Shown here: piece after piece, positions 7,101 to 13,319 of the stretch | Position numbering within the stretch: position 1 is the first letter of the stretch | Layout: each line of letters starts with the position of its first letter | NCBI GenBank assembly: GCA_910583965.1 | Contig: CAJUAE010000070.1 | Location: forward strand, 1-18,284 | DNA length: 18,284 bases | Direction: 5' to 3' | DNA from: an uncultured Lachnospiraceae bacterium | Lineage (GTDB): Bacteria; Bacillota; Clostridia; Lachnospirales; Lachnospiraceae | Made by a program: the position numbers and the translations under genes | The notes under the pieces: generated by a model | The model's database searches: none | What the model was told of the DNA's origin: nothing | The model's input: the letters and a program-made list of their open reading frames with translations, nothing else

Positions 7101-9803
7101 CTTTGTAGGCGCCTGTAAAATAATTGTATCTGTTGCAGCAGTATATGTTGCAGGATTGTTGCCATGATTGGTGCCACCATCTAGTTCATAAGTAATTGTG
7201 TAGGTATCAGATGGGGAAGGATCAGTTGATGTACCACTGCAGTAAGCATCAAGATCAGCTTTGATAGCGCTTGCACTTCTGTATCCATTTGTAATGTGTT
7301 GCAATTTGTTGTTCGCATCGACATAACAGATCATTGGCGGTGTGATATCTTCATGGTTTGCGGCATCATTATAAGCACGCATAGCGTGGAGATTACCCAA
7401 TAAATTATCCCATATAAAAGTGATAGAATCATTTCCGTATTGATTCTTAAAATTTATTACACTTTCTTTTGAACTTTGTGTATACTCAATGGCAAAAATA
7501 TCAACACCTGGCAGTTCTTGCTGTGCAATTCCACGAATTGTATTGATACTATTACCACAGTTGACACTAAAGAAAATAAGTATTTTAGGCTTGTTTTCTA
7601 CAGTAGTGTATACATACTCGCCGTCAATCGTTATTAATTCACATTCGGGATTATCAACATTTAATTTATCAGTGGCGCCTGATGAGGACCACTTGGCGTA
7701 CAGGATAATATCGCTGGCAGTACCACGTTCAATCTGTGTGACTTTTTGTGTGAAGGCGGCATCTAAATACCATCCTGCAAATGTTGCACCGTCTTTTGTT
7801 GGGTCTTTCAAAATAATAGTGTCCGAATTTTCTTTGAATGTGGTTGGATTATCGCTATGGTTGGTGCCACCGTTTAACGCATAGGTAATCTTATATTGTT
7901 TTACTGGCGCGGTGCTACAATAATTTTTTAGATTTACTTCAATCTGGCTTGCATTTTGAACGCCTTGCGTGACATGCTGGAGCATATTGTTGGCGTCAAT
8001 ATAGCAGAGAACAGGAAGTGTAGCACTATACTGGTTTCCATTTGTCAGTCCTGCTGCCTGCATATAGTAAAATAAACTTGTATTATTTACGCCATATGTA
8101 CCATAGGAAAAAGTAATCGCATCACTGCCATAAGTATTTTTAAAGTTGATTATGTCGTCTTTGCTACGTCCATCAATATCAGCAGCTAGAATATCCAATC
8201 CAGTAAATTCATGGCCAGCAATTGCCCGGATTGTACTTTGGCTGTTTGGGCAAGTAGTTCGGAAGAATATCAAAAGTTTAGGTTTTCCATCTGCGTCAGA
8301 GCGGACTGTTTTGTCATCAATTGTAGTGAATGTAGCACTGGGATTTTCTTTATTTAATCCTGTAGGAAGTGTACTTTCATCTACATACGAAGTTTCTGAC
8401 ATAGGATACTGTGCATGGAACGCGGAAGTATTATATTCTTCATCTCTCGTATGGTCTTCAAAGTCTTTTTCGTTTAACAGGAAATATTTGTGATAGGTTT
8501 GTTGATCCTGTCCGTCCCAGGTACAGTCAATATTGTAATATTTTCCTGATGTTCTGGCGTTATTTCCTATTTTGACAATGTTCCATGCATGTGGCCCACC
8601 ATTTCCAATCCCTGTAATGATTCTGACAGGAAGTCCGGCTTCCTTGCACATGCGATAGAAGGCAACTGCATAACCTTGGCAGACTGCCTTTCCTGTGCAT
8701 AAGGCACCATAAGCAGTAAATTTTATCTTGTGTGCATCATTTTCAAGATTTTCGTAGTCATAGTCTGTATTATCACAGATATAATCGTGGATTGCTTTGA
8801 CTTTTTGGTAATCGGTTTTGCCAGAAAGTGCGAGACTGTCCAAGGCTTCGTTTACCTTTGTGGTTAATTCTTGCTCTTGCGCGAGTGTTGTATAATAAGA
8901 AATTGTGTAAGTTACTGTGTAAGTGGACGAAGTGCTACTCATGGACATTTTAGAACCACCATATTGCCATTTTAACGCATCGCCTTCTTGACCAGTACAT
9001 TCTTCTGTGTGGGCAACAGCGGAATAAAGCAGTGTTTTAGGAAATCCGTCGTCTCCTTTATTTTCCTCGGAAACACTTAAAGGAACCTCTATAGAGACTG
9101 TCGATTCTCGTTTTACCATTTGATTTTTCAGATAATCAACTGCTGCATCAAAGGTTTGGAAGGATTGTGCAGTATTCTTTGCACTGTTTTGACTCTTGAT
9201 TTGTAGGGAATTTAGTTGTTGGGCGAGTTCATCAGGGTCTATAATTCCTTCATAGAGCGGGTTGACTACTACTTCATACTGCCATTCTAATAAATCTGAA
9301 CTTTGCAATTCTTTCGTAGTGATTTCTGTTTCTTCTTCCGTAGTGATTTCTGTTGTAGATTCTGTTATTTCTTCTGTTATGGTTTCTGTAGTTTCTGAAT
9401 TTAATTCTTCTGTAAGTATTTCACTTTCTTGTTCTGATTCAGAAGGTTTTTCCTCTGTCTGTTGCTCTGAAGAATTACTTTCTGTTTGTTGTGTAGTGGT
9501 TTCTTCTTCTGATTGACTTTCAGACATAGATTCTGACGAATCTGTTTCTGTATCTGTCTGTAACTTATCAGAAGTTTCTTCGGATTCTGTTGTAGTCTCC
9601 TCTGGTGACGGTGTACTTTCGATTTCCGACTCATTGGAATCTGTCTCTGACGGTTGCGTCTTTTCAGATGTCTGTTCAAAAGTGGATTGTTCCACTTGGA
9701 CAGATTCCTCTGTCGCCAAAACCGTTGGCATTTCCAATCCAGTGATTGCCAGAGTCACTGATAATAAAAGGCTCAACAGTCTTCTTTGCATTTTTCCTTT
9801 CAT
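4191..9803 (-). CDS. Large secreted protein: transglutaminase-like domain, duplicated thioredoxin-like/B-repeat module, Ig-like repeats
   Basis: The 1870-residue product starts at 9803, where GGAGGA stands 8 nt upstream; the frame is open to 9914, but that extension has no ribosome site and would bury the signal peptide. Residues 1-30 are a signal peptide (cleavage probably after VLA). Residues 31 to about 168 are an acidic Ser/Thr/Glu linker. A transglutaminase-like domain has Cys375 (GKAVCQGYA), His405 (GPHAWNIV) and Asp426 (YNIDCTWD). Two thioredoxin-like domains follow, with CPNS at 518-521 and CGNS at 749-752. Each is followed by an InlB-type B repeat (about 633-708 and 863-938, ending LYAKW). 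A third B repeat lies near 1109-1184. MBG/Ig-like repeats with DYT-x-x-Y and G-x-GNY-x-G patterns fill the rest. No LPXTG, SLH or choline-binding anchor is visible. Probably extracellular protein processing or adhesion; the substrate is unknown. Confidence 0.9.
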   Translation of the reverse strand: MKGKMQRRLLSLLLSVTLAITGLEMPTVLATEESVQVEQSTFEQTSEKTQPSETDSNESEIESTPSPEETTTESEETSDKLQTDTETDSSESMSESQSEEETTTQQTESNSSEQQTEEKPSESEQESEILTEELNSETTETITEEITESTTEITTEEETEITTKELQSSDLLEWQYEVVVNPLYEGIIDPDELAQQLNSLQIKSQNSAKNTAQSFQTFDAAVDYLKNQMVKRESTVSIEVPLSVSEENKGDDGFPKTLLYSAVAHTEECTGQEGDALKWQYGGSKMSMSSTSSTYTVTYTISYYTTLAQEQELTTKVNEALDSLALSGKTDYQKVKAIHDYICDNTDYDYENLENDAHKIKFTAYGALCTGKAVCQGYAVAFYRMCKEAGLPVRIITGIGNGGPHAWNIVKIGNNARTSGKYYNIDCTWDGQDQQTYHKYFLLNEKDFEDHTRDEEYNTSAFHAQYPMSETSYVDESTLPTGLNKENPSATFTTIDDKTVRSDADGKPKLLIFFRTTCPNSQSTIRAIAGHEFTGLDILAADIDGRSKDDIINFKNTYGSDAITFSYGTYGVNNTSLFYYMQAAGLTNGNQYSATLPVLCYIDANNMLQHVTQGVQNASQIEVNLKNYCSTAPVKQYKITYALNGGTNHSDNPTTFKENSDTIILKDPTKDGATFAGWYLDAAFTQKVTQIERGTASDIILYAKWSSSGATDKLNVDNPECELITIDGEYVYTTVENKPKILIFFSVNCGNSINTIRGIAQQELPGVDIFAIEYTQSSKESVINFKNQYGNDSITFIWDNLLGNLHAMRAYNDAANHEDITPPMICYVDANNKLQHITNGYRSASAIKADLDAYCSGTSTDPSPSDTYTITYELDGGTNHGNNPATYTAATDTIILQAPTKEGYIFVGWYRDAAFTLPITQIEKGSSGNITLYAKWENGTQEPDSDKISISKAVITLSNETFFYNGKQQEPDVTVTYENKLLLLDSDYTINYKDNRNAGTATVTITGINNYQGFVNKNFTIQPAKLIITALDRTLLAGSRRPAPNGYDYQIEGLVDNDQLMVPPTFTCNVSDPVEIGTYSIIPSGARADSNYNANITYRNGTLEVVKEFTGYTVTFDTQGHGTAPQAYSNIASGTAVKEPMSPSAQGYQFEGWYREPECKTAWNFGTDIVQSDLTLYAKWSIIINKSDFRIQEISDMYYTGKACKPSVSVYDGDTLLKLNKDYSLKYENNINVGSKIGNGIDSNYKAELPSIRITGKGNYQSQELCANFTIQKANIADENKNPAKGVTLKYTDQLVTNPSRAINPFGSLKYGKALKKDTDFALSIKPVKAFDKNGKPVQNLSDIQIPAGYYGTFQLIISGKGNYEGTIEKNIYVSDKSKLLKNAKITLGANLKSIKFSNANTEKEVVLHAGYKEGNTYYRVDKNGNISSQEVSAKDVFLVTCNGNSLIYKKDFDVDYTDNNKVGTASMTIIGKGEYIGEKTTTFRITGEAFKANTVTVEGIADKVYTGNPLTQDMKEIKLTYKSQEDKIPLNYRSDYTINYKKNISKGTATITFTAAEGSIYSGSFSKTFKITAANITSVLDASENNSVYDITAPYEKAGAKPAEQICLTYYGTPLQYGKDYTVSYKDNKAVTTKNDTKPPIMVIKGKGNFTGSKEIPFTITKATLTAKNITITPVAYNERKADSYQYTPSVKIKVGNSTLKKGVDYTLAYRHNDQVSYKAYIEKLEKGIATNNDQPVAIITSIPDSNYNIQEIEVPLPIYQTKITKNNVYIVVDEATYTGQQIKPAVQVYFADSEHTEALKKVKNEKLTDNSQILQTGLILLKKDDYTLSYGANITAGKNKGSVTIIGNSPNYGGSISQKFDIQKKIVK

Positions 9804-9852
9804 AGTTTCATTCCTCCATTCTGTTTTTTGGCAAAATGCGGTTGGTGTGGAC

Positions 9853-9899
9853 ACAAAAAGCCAAACATATATCAAACATATATTCTTATATTTGGCTTT
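9853..9899 (-). promoter_or_regulatory. Terminator-like hairpin in the leader of the secreted protein gene
   Basis: Read on the - strand, AAAGCCAAA (9891-9899) pairs perfectly with TTTGGCTTT (9857-9865), and the stem is followed by a short run of U and then GUGU. It lies about 50 nt upstream of the start codon. A second GCCAAA at 9827-9832, close to the ribosome binding site, could pair with the same TTTGGC arm, so two exclusive foldings are possible. This suggests attenuation, but the U run is short and no known riboswitch class was recognised. Confidence 0.45.
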
Positions 9900-9973
9900 G
9901 CGTAGATTGCCCACAATTATATATTGACATGCGAGTCACCACTGTCGACATAGAGCGAATTCGCATGCAATAG

Positions 9974-10004
9974 AGTATAATCAAACTATAATTTAGTGTT
10001 GCAA
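9974..10004 (-). promoter_or_regulatory. Candidate promoter of the secreted protein gene
   Basis: On the - strand, TTGCAA at 9999-10004 is followed after 18 bp by TTATAC at 9975-9980, preceded by TG (an extended -10, TGATTATAC). The resulting leader would be about 165 nt. Just inside it lies an inverted repeat, GCATGCGA with TCGCATG (about 9929-9967). Agreement with consensus is moderate only. Confidence 0.4.
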
Positions 10005-10259
10005 ATATTTCAACTAAAGATTATTAAATTTTATTAAATGTATAATATGTTACAATTTTTAATAATTAAATTGGTAAAAATTACTTATATTTTGAATAAA
10101 CGTATCGGAAACCGAACAAAGATTTTATGAAATTTAGAATTGAATATTATTTTTATTAAGACATAAAGAAGAATATAAACAAATATTTGAAATTAATTTT
10201 ATAATAGAACAGGAATAAGTAGCACGTCCAGATTAAAACAGATATGCAAAGAGAAAGAT

Positions 10260-10314
10260 AGCTTCTTTATTAATATATACGACTCTGTCGTGTATTTTAG
10301 AAGCTTGGTTTTTC
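10260..10314 (+). terminator. Orphan terminator-like hairpin
   Basis: AGCTTCT (10260-10266) pairs with AGAAGCT (10299-10305), and inside this ATACGAC pairs with GTCGTGT around a TCT loop. The outer stem is followed by TGGTTTTTC on the + strand. No gene lies upstream on this strand for several hundred bases, so it ends either an unrecognised short transcript or nothing. Confidence 0.5.
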
Positions 10315-10339
10315 TAGAGGAGATTGTATTAGCACTCAT

Positions 10340-10386
10340 TTAAATAATCGAGTAAAAAAGTTTTACCTTTCTTACTCGATTTCTCT
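10340..10386 (-). terminator. Rho-independent terminator of tRNA-Pro
   Basis: On the - strand, ATCGAGTAA pairs with TTACTCGAT around a 16-nt loop and is followed by TATTT. It begins about 12 nt after the 3' end of the tRNA, the expected place for the end of a single-tRNA transcript. Confidence 0.75.
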
Positions 10387-10391
10387 ATAAA

Positions 10392-10465
10392 TCGTTGCGA
10401 CAAGATTCGAACTTGCGGCCTCTGCGTCCCGAACGCAGCGCTCTACCAAACTGAGCCACGCAACG
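10392..10465 (-). tRNA. tRNA-Pro (anticodon CGG)
   Basis: A complete 74-nt cloverleaf including the discriminator base. The acceptor stem pairs CGTTGCG with CGCAACG, the discriminator is A, and CCA is not encoded. The D arm holds GGCTCAGTTTGGTAGAGC. The anticodon stem is CTGCG/CGCAG around the loop TTCGGGA, giving anticodon CGG, which reads CCG proline codons. The T arm has GTTCGAATC. A strong promoter lies upstream and a terminator downstream, so it is transcribed alone. Confidence 0.95.
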
Positions 10466-10495
10466 AAATAATTTATATGCAATCGTTACGAATTT

Positions 10496-10523
10496 ATTAT
10501 ACTTGATTTTATTAAAAAATCAA
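10496..10523 (-). promoter_or_regulatory. Promoter of tRNA-Pro
   Basis: On the - strand, TTGATT (10518-10523) is followed after 16 bp by a perfect TATAAT (10496-10501), about 30 bp before the tRNA. The -35 and spacer fall inside a 10-bp perfect inverted repeat (10501-10525: ACTTGATTTT with AAAATCAAGT). On the + strand that repeat is followed by a T run and so also resembles a weak terminator. Confidence 0.75.
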
Positions 10524-10562
10524 GTATTTTTTTCAATTTCCTATAAAAGTACTGATTTTTTG

Positions 10563-10705
10563 GTTACAATTCACACCCACGCCAGTTTTTATCATGTTAT
10601 AAGTTATTGAGGTGTGAATTATAACAGATTTTGCACACAAAATGCTAAAAGGCAAGCATTTTGGCGCATGATTCCCACTACTTTGGCGCGGGTGTGAAAA
10701 GTAAC
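10563..10705 (+). repeat. Dispersed palindromic element, copy 1 (subtype A)
   Basis: A 143-bp intergenic element that starts GTTACAATTCACACC and ends GGGTGTGAAAAGTAAC; the outer 22 bp are imperfect inverted repeats. The 5' arm is also complementary to an internal GGTGTGAATTATAAC (about 10612-10626), forming a first hairpin. A second hairpin pairs AAAATGCT with AGCATTTT. It is closely alike to the copy at 18141-18284 over its full length and shares its ends with the copy at 15607-15733. It contains no open frame. It lies 38 bp upstream of the tatD -35 box. Confidence 0.9.
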
Positions 10706-10743
10706 CCAAAATATTACAACAGATACAATGATTTGTAATTGGA

Positions 10744-10772
10744 TTGACATCTATTTGGATATCGATTATTAT
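10744..10772 (+). promoter_or_regulatory. Promoter of tatD-rsmA
   Basis: A consensus TTGACA at 10744-10749 is followed after 17 bp by TATTAT at 10767-10772, about 80 bp before the tatD start. It is the only strong promoter-like sequence between repeat copy 1 and tatD, and probably drives tatD and rsmA together. Confidence 0.7.
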
Positions 10773-10852
10773 AATAACGGCAAAAGTATTTGCCATTTAT
10801 TACAAATGTTGCAAGAAGATTATGGGAGGCTATCAATATAGGGGAGAAGGTT

Positions 10853-11617
10853 ATGATATTTGAGACACATGCGCACTATGATGATGCGGCATATGACGAG
10901 GACAGGGATGCACTTCTTGGCTCTATGCAAGAGAATCAGATTGAATATATCGTAAATGTAGGTGCAAGCCTGTCCAGCACTGCGGCAAGCATTGCACTTG
11001 CCGAAATATATCCTTTTGTCTACGCAGCGGCAGGGGTACATCCTAGTGAGACAGCAGCACTAAATGAGAAAGCCTTTGCACAACTTGAAAAGCAGTGTGC
11101 ACATAAAAAAGTGGTGGCAATTGGCGAAATTGGATTGGACTATTATTGGGAGGAACCGGCGCATGAGATTCAAAAGGTGTGGTTTGCACGCCAGTTAGAG
11201 CTGGCAAAAAACATGAAAAAGCCAGTTATTATTCATTCCAGAGAGGCTGCAAAAGATACTTATGATATTTTGGCTATGCATAATGCTAAGGAAATTGGTG
11301 GGGTAATTCACTGTTTTTCCTACAGTGTAGAGATGGCAGAAGCTTATATTAAAATGGGATTTTATATTGGCATAGGTGGTGTGATTACATTTAAAAATGC
11401 CAAGAAATTAAGAGAGGTTGTGACAGCGATTCCAATTGAGCGCATTTTATTAGAAACAGATTGTCCATATCTTTCCCCAGAGCCAAAACGCGGCAGCAGA
11501 AATTCTTCGCAAAACTTACCATATATTGCGCAGAAAATTGCAGAGATAAAAGGAATGTCCTATGATGAGGTCGTGTCTATAACAAAGAGGAATGCCAGAC
11601 AGATGTATCAGATATAA
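10853..11617 (+). CDS. tatD: TatD-family metal-dependent deoxyribonuclease
   Basis: A 254-residue TatD/YcfH-type hydrolase with a TIM-barrel fold, a metal-dependent DNase of the cytoplasm linked in other bacteria to DNA repair and quality control. Metal-site residues are all present: His6 and His8 (THAHYDD), Glu92 (GEIGLDYYW), His128 (IIHSREA), His153 (VIHCFSYS) and Asp203 (LETDCPYLSPEP). The family tail RGSRNSSQNLPYIAQKIAE is intact. The start at 10853 is chosen because the family begins MIFDTHAHYDD and a GGGAGAAGG site lies just before it; the longer open frame from 10790 has no such site. rsmA follows after 15 bp, a common pairing in Firmicutes, so the two are almost certainly one operon. 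Confidence 0.93.
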   Translation: MIFETHAHYDDAAYDEDRDALLGSMQENQIEYIVNVGASLSSTAASIALAEIYPFVYAAAGVHPSETAALNEKAFAQLEKQCAHKKVVAIGEIGLDYYWEEPAHEIQKVWFARQLELAKNMKKPVIIHSREAAKDTYDILAMHNAKEIGGVIHCFSYSVEMAEAYIKMGFYIGIGGVITFKNAKKLREVVTAIPIERILLETDCPYLSPEPKRGSRNSSQNLPYIAQKIAEIKGMSYDEVVSITKRNARQMYQI

Positions 11618-11632
11618 GAAGGGAGAAAAGTT

Positions 11633-12490
11633 ATGGCAACGCTGGGAAATCCGACGAATACCATTGCAGTATTACAAAAATATCAGTTTCATTTTCAGAA
11701 AAAATATGGACAAAATTTTCTGATAGATGCAAATATTCTTGAAAAGATTATTGATGCGGCGGGAGTGCAATCAGAAGATTGTGTTTTGGAAATTGGTCCG
11801 GGAATTGGCACAATGACACAATATCTGTGTGAACGTGCGCGGGAAGTTGTTGCAGTGGAAATTGATTCAAAGCTAATTCCAATTCTTGAGCAGGATACCT
11901 TGGCGGCATATAACAATATTACCATTCTGAATAAAGATATTTTAAAGGTGGATATCAATGCAATTGTGCAGGAAAGAAATAATGGCAGGCCAGTGAAGGT
12001 GGTAGCGAACCTTCCTTATTATATTACAACCCCAATTATTATGGGGCTTTTTGAAAGTCATGTCCCACTTGAAAGTATTACAATTATGGTGCAAAAAGAA
12101 GTGGCAGAGCGTATGCAGGCAGAACCAGGTACAAAAGATTACGGGGCACTTTCTCTAGCCGTGAACTATTATGCAAAGCCGCAAGTTATGATGACTGTTC
12201 CAGCAGGTTGTTTTATGCCACGCCCCAATGTTGACAGTGCTGTTATAAAACTTACTTGTTCTGAAAAACCACAGATAACAGTCTCAGATGAAAAAAAGAT
12301 GTTTGATATTATTCGCGCATCTTTTAACCAGCGCAGAAAAACGCTTGTCAATGGACTTGTCAACGCCGCTGGATTAGCAATTGCAAAGGAGAGCGTTTTA
12401 GTTGCACTAGAAAAAATGGGATTGCCGTCAACAATTCGCGGCGAGGCGCTCACATTAACGCAGTTTGCTGCGCTGACAGAATTACTTTAA
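11633..12490 (+). CDS. rsmA: 16S rRNA (adenine1518-N6/adenine1519-N6)-dimethyltransferase
   Basis: RsmA (KsgA) uses S-adenosylmethionine to dimethylate two adjacent adenines in the 3' terminal loop of 16S rRNA late in small-subunit assembly; its loss gives kasugamycin resistance in other bacteria. The 285-residue length is usual. Visible family motifs are KYGQNFLID at about 24-32, the SAM-binding loop LEIGPGIGT at 52-60, VEIDSKLI near 75-82, the catalytic NLPYYITTP at 126-134, and FNQRRKTL in the C-terminal part. A GGGAG site precedes the ATG. It is second in the tatD-rsmA operon. Its stop overlaps the stop of the convergent mscL, leaving no room for a separate terminator between them. Confidence 0.96.
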   Translation: MATLGNPTNTIAVLQKYQFHFQKKYGQNFLIDANILEKIIDAAGVQSEDCVLEIGPGIGTMTQYLCERAREVVAVEIDSKLIPILEQDTLAAYNNITILNKDILKVDINAIVQERNNGRPVKVVANLPYYITTPIIMGLFESHVPLESITIMVQKEVAERMQAEPGTKDYGALSLAVNYYAKPQVMMTVPAGCFMPRPNVDSAVIKLTCSEKPQITVSDEKKMFDIIRASFNQRRKTLVNGLVNAAGLAIAKESVLVALEKMGLPSTIRGEALTLTQFAALTELL

Positions 12491-12906
12491 TCTTGCTCTT
12501 CAAGTTGTGAAGTACAATGTGGACATCTGGTTGCTTCGATTGCAATTTCAGATTTGCAGAACGGGCATTTTTTTGTGGTGGGAGTCTTTGGTGGTTCTGT
12601 CTTTTGAATGCGGGACATTGCTTTGTTCATAACCTTGACCATTAGAAATACAATAAGTGCCATAATTAAAAAGTTAACTACAGCAGTGATAAATTTTCCG
12701 TAATACAATGTGACATCACCAGTGATATTCCAAGTAAGCTGGTCGAAGTTCATGCCGCCAAACAAACCAAGGATTGGATTGATTACATCGTTTACTAGCG
12801 AGGAAACGATACTTGTAAAAGCACCGCCAATAATAATTCCGACGGCCATATCCATCACATTTCCCTTGCTGATAAACTTCCTAAATTCTTCAAAAAATTT
12901 TTTCAT
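12487..12906 (-). CDS. mscL: Large-conductance mechanosensitive channel with C-terminal zinc ribbon
   Basis: MscL opens under membrane tension to release solutes after osmotic downshock. The 139-residue product has the N-terminal amphipathic helix (FFEEFRKFISKGN), a first membrane helix from about 15 to 43 (VMDMAVGIIIGGAF, SLVNDVINPILG) and a second at about 68-94 (FITAVVNFLIMALIVFLMV). In place of the usual short charged C-terminal helix there is a linker rich in Lys/Pro/Thr and a zinc-ribbon-like CPFC at 114-117 and CPHC at 128-131. The ATG at 12906 is preferred because AAAGGAG lies 10 nt upstream; a TTG three codons earlier sits almost on that site. It converges on rsmA with a 4-bp overlap of the ends. 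A promoter is visible upstream. Confidence 0.95.
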   Translation of the reverse strand: MKKFFEEFRKFISKGNVMDMAVGIIIGGAFTSIVSSLVNDVINPILGLFGGMNFDQLTWNITGDVTLYYGKFITAVVNFLIMALIVFLMVKVMNKAMSRIQKTEPPKTPTTKKCPFCKSEIAIEATRCPHCTSQLEEQD

Positions 12907-13012
12907 CGTTTGCAAACTCCTTTTCTGATTACTTTGTAAATTTTTTCAGCATACGAGTCAGTTTTTCTAACGATAGAATCAATTCGCACACCTGCAATTA
13001 AAAGTATTTCTC

Positions 13013-13042
13013 ATTATAACATACAAGCTCATAGTATGACAA
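13013..13042 (-). promoter_or_regulatory. Promoter of mscL
   Basis: On the - strand, TTGTCA (13037-13042) is followed after 18 bp by a perfect TATAAT (13013-13018), about 105 bp before the mscL start codon. Confidence 0.65.
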
Positions 13043-13082
13043 GATACAAATCGGGTGGTCTTTTATGGGTTGAAAATATGAT

Positions 13083-13150
13083 TATTTTTCACACTTGCAC
13101 TATATACTTGCTGCATGGTGCGGAGTTAGCACCAGTTGTAATGTGAATAT
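13083..13150 (-). repeat. Decayed copy of the dispersed palindromic element (subtype B, reversed)
   Basis: Read on +, the stretch from TTTTTCACAC through ACTTGCTGCAT, CGGAG and AGCACC aligns with the reverse complement of the copy at 15607-15733. Over about 45 bases roughly three quarters agree, with one small gap, and the differences are mostly C/T and A/G transitions. The far arm is hard to follow beyond about 13150, where only TTGTGAAA is shared. It appears to be an old copy inserted in the opposite orientation in the mscL to DUF4261 intergenic region. Confidence 0.6.
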
Positions 13151-13213
13151 GCATTTGTGAAAAAATGATTCAAGTGTATTGTTCGATTTGCAGGAAGATT
13201 TGTGTTGTTCGCT

Positions 13214-13241
13214 TTCAAATTGTATTAAAGTATGATAAAAT
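13214..13241 (+). promoter_or_regulatory. Candidate promoter of the DUF4261-type gene
   Basis: TTCAAA (13214-13219) and TAAAAT (13236-13241) are 16 bp apart, about 80 bp before the chosen start. Match to consensus is fair, and the region is AT-rich, so alternatives nearby cannot be excluded. Confidence 0.35.
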
Positions 13242-13319
13242 TGAAAAATAGTATTATATGTGTGTTTTGGGATTTATTATGAGTGCAGTTCGTTAATAGA
13301 AAGGATAAAGGTGCATAAA

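Larger units (their letters stand above)
9915..10391. other. AT-rich intergenic stretch without a recognisable gene
   Basis: About 480 bp that is markedly poorer in G and C than its neighbours. It holds the candidate promoter and leader of the secreted protein gene (9929-10004), a weak inverted repeat around 10050-10077, an isolated TATAAT at 10200-10205 without a good -35, a terminator-like hairpin at 10260-10314, and the tRNA terminator at 10340-10386. No open frame of convincing composition or with a ribosome binding site was found. Confidence 0.6.

Noticed and set aside
9262..9679. Ser/Val-rich and Lys/Gln-rich open frames overlapping the 5' part of the secreted protein gene
   Set aside because: They are other-frame readings of the repetitive Ser/Thr/Glu codons of the linker and have no ribosome sites or plausible composition.
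9803..9914. N-terminal extension of the secreted protein to a start at 9914
   Set aside because: The open frame continues, but the ATG at 9914 has no ribosome site, the extra 37 residues cover the leader hairpin, and the signal peptide begins exactly at the ATG at 9803 behind GGAGGA.
9853..9975. Known riboswitch (c-di-GMP, T-box or SAM type) in the secreted protein leader
   Set aside because: None of the conserved cores of these classes that I know could be found; only the hairpin competition is supported.
4191..10391. Genomic island inserted at the 3' end of tRNA-Pro
   Set aside because: No integrase is present and no repeat of the tRNA 3' end was found near 4140-4190 or elsewhere in the window.
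10533..10796. An 87-codon - strand frame across repeat copy 1
   Set aside because: It runs through the palindromic element and the tatD promoter and has no ribosome site; it is a chance frame.
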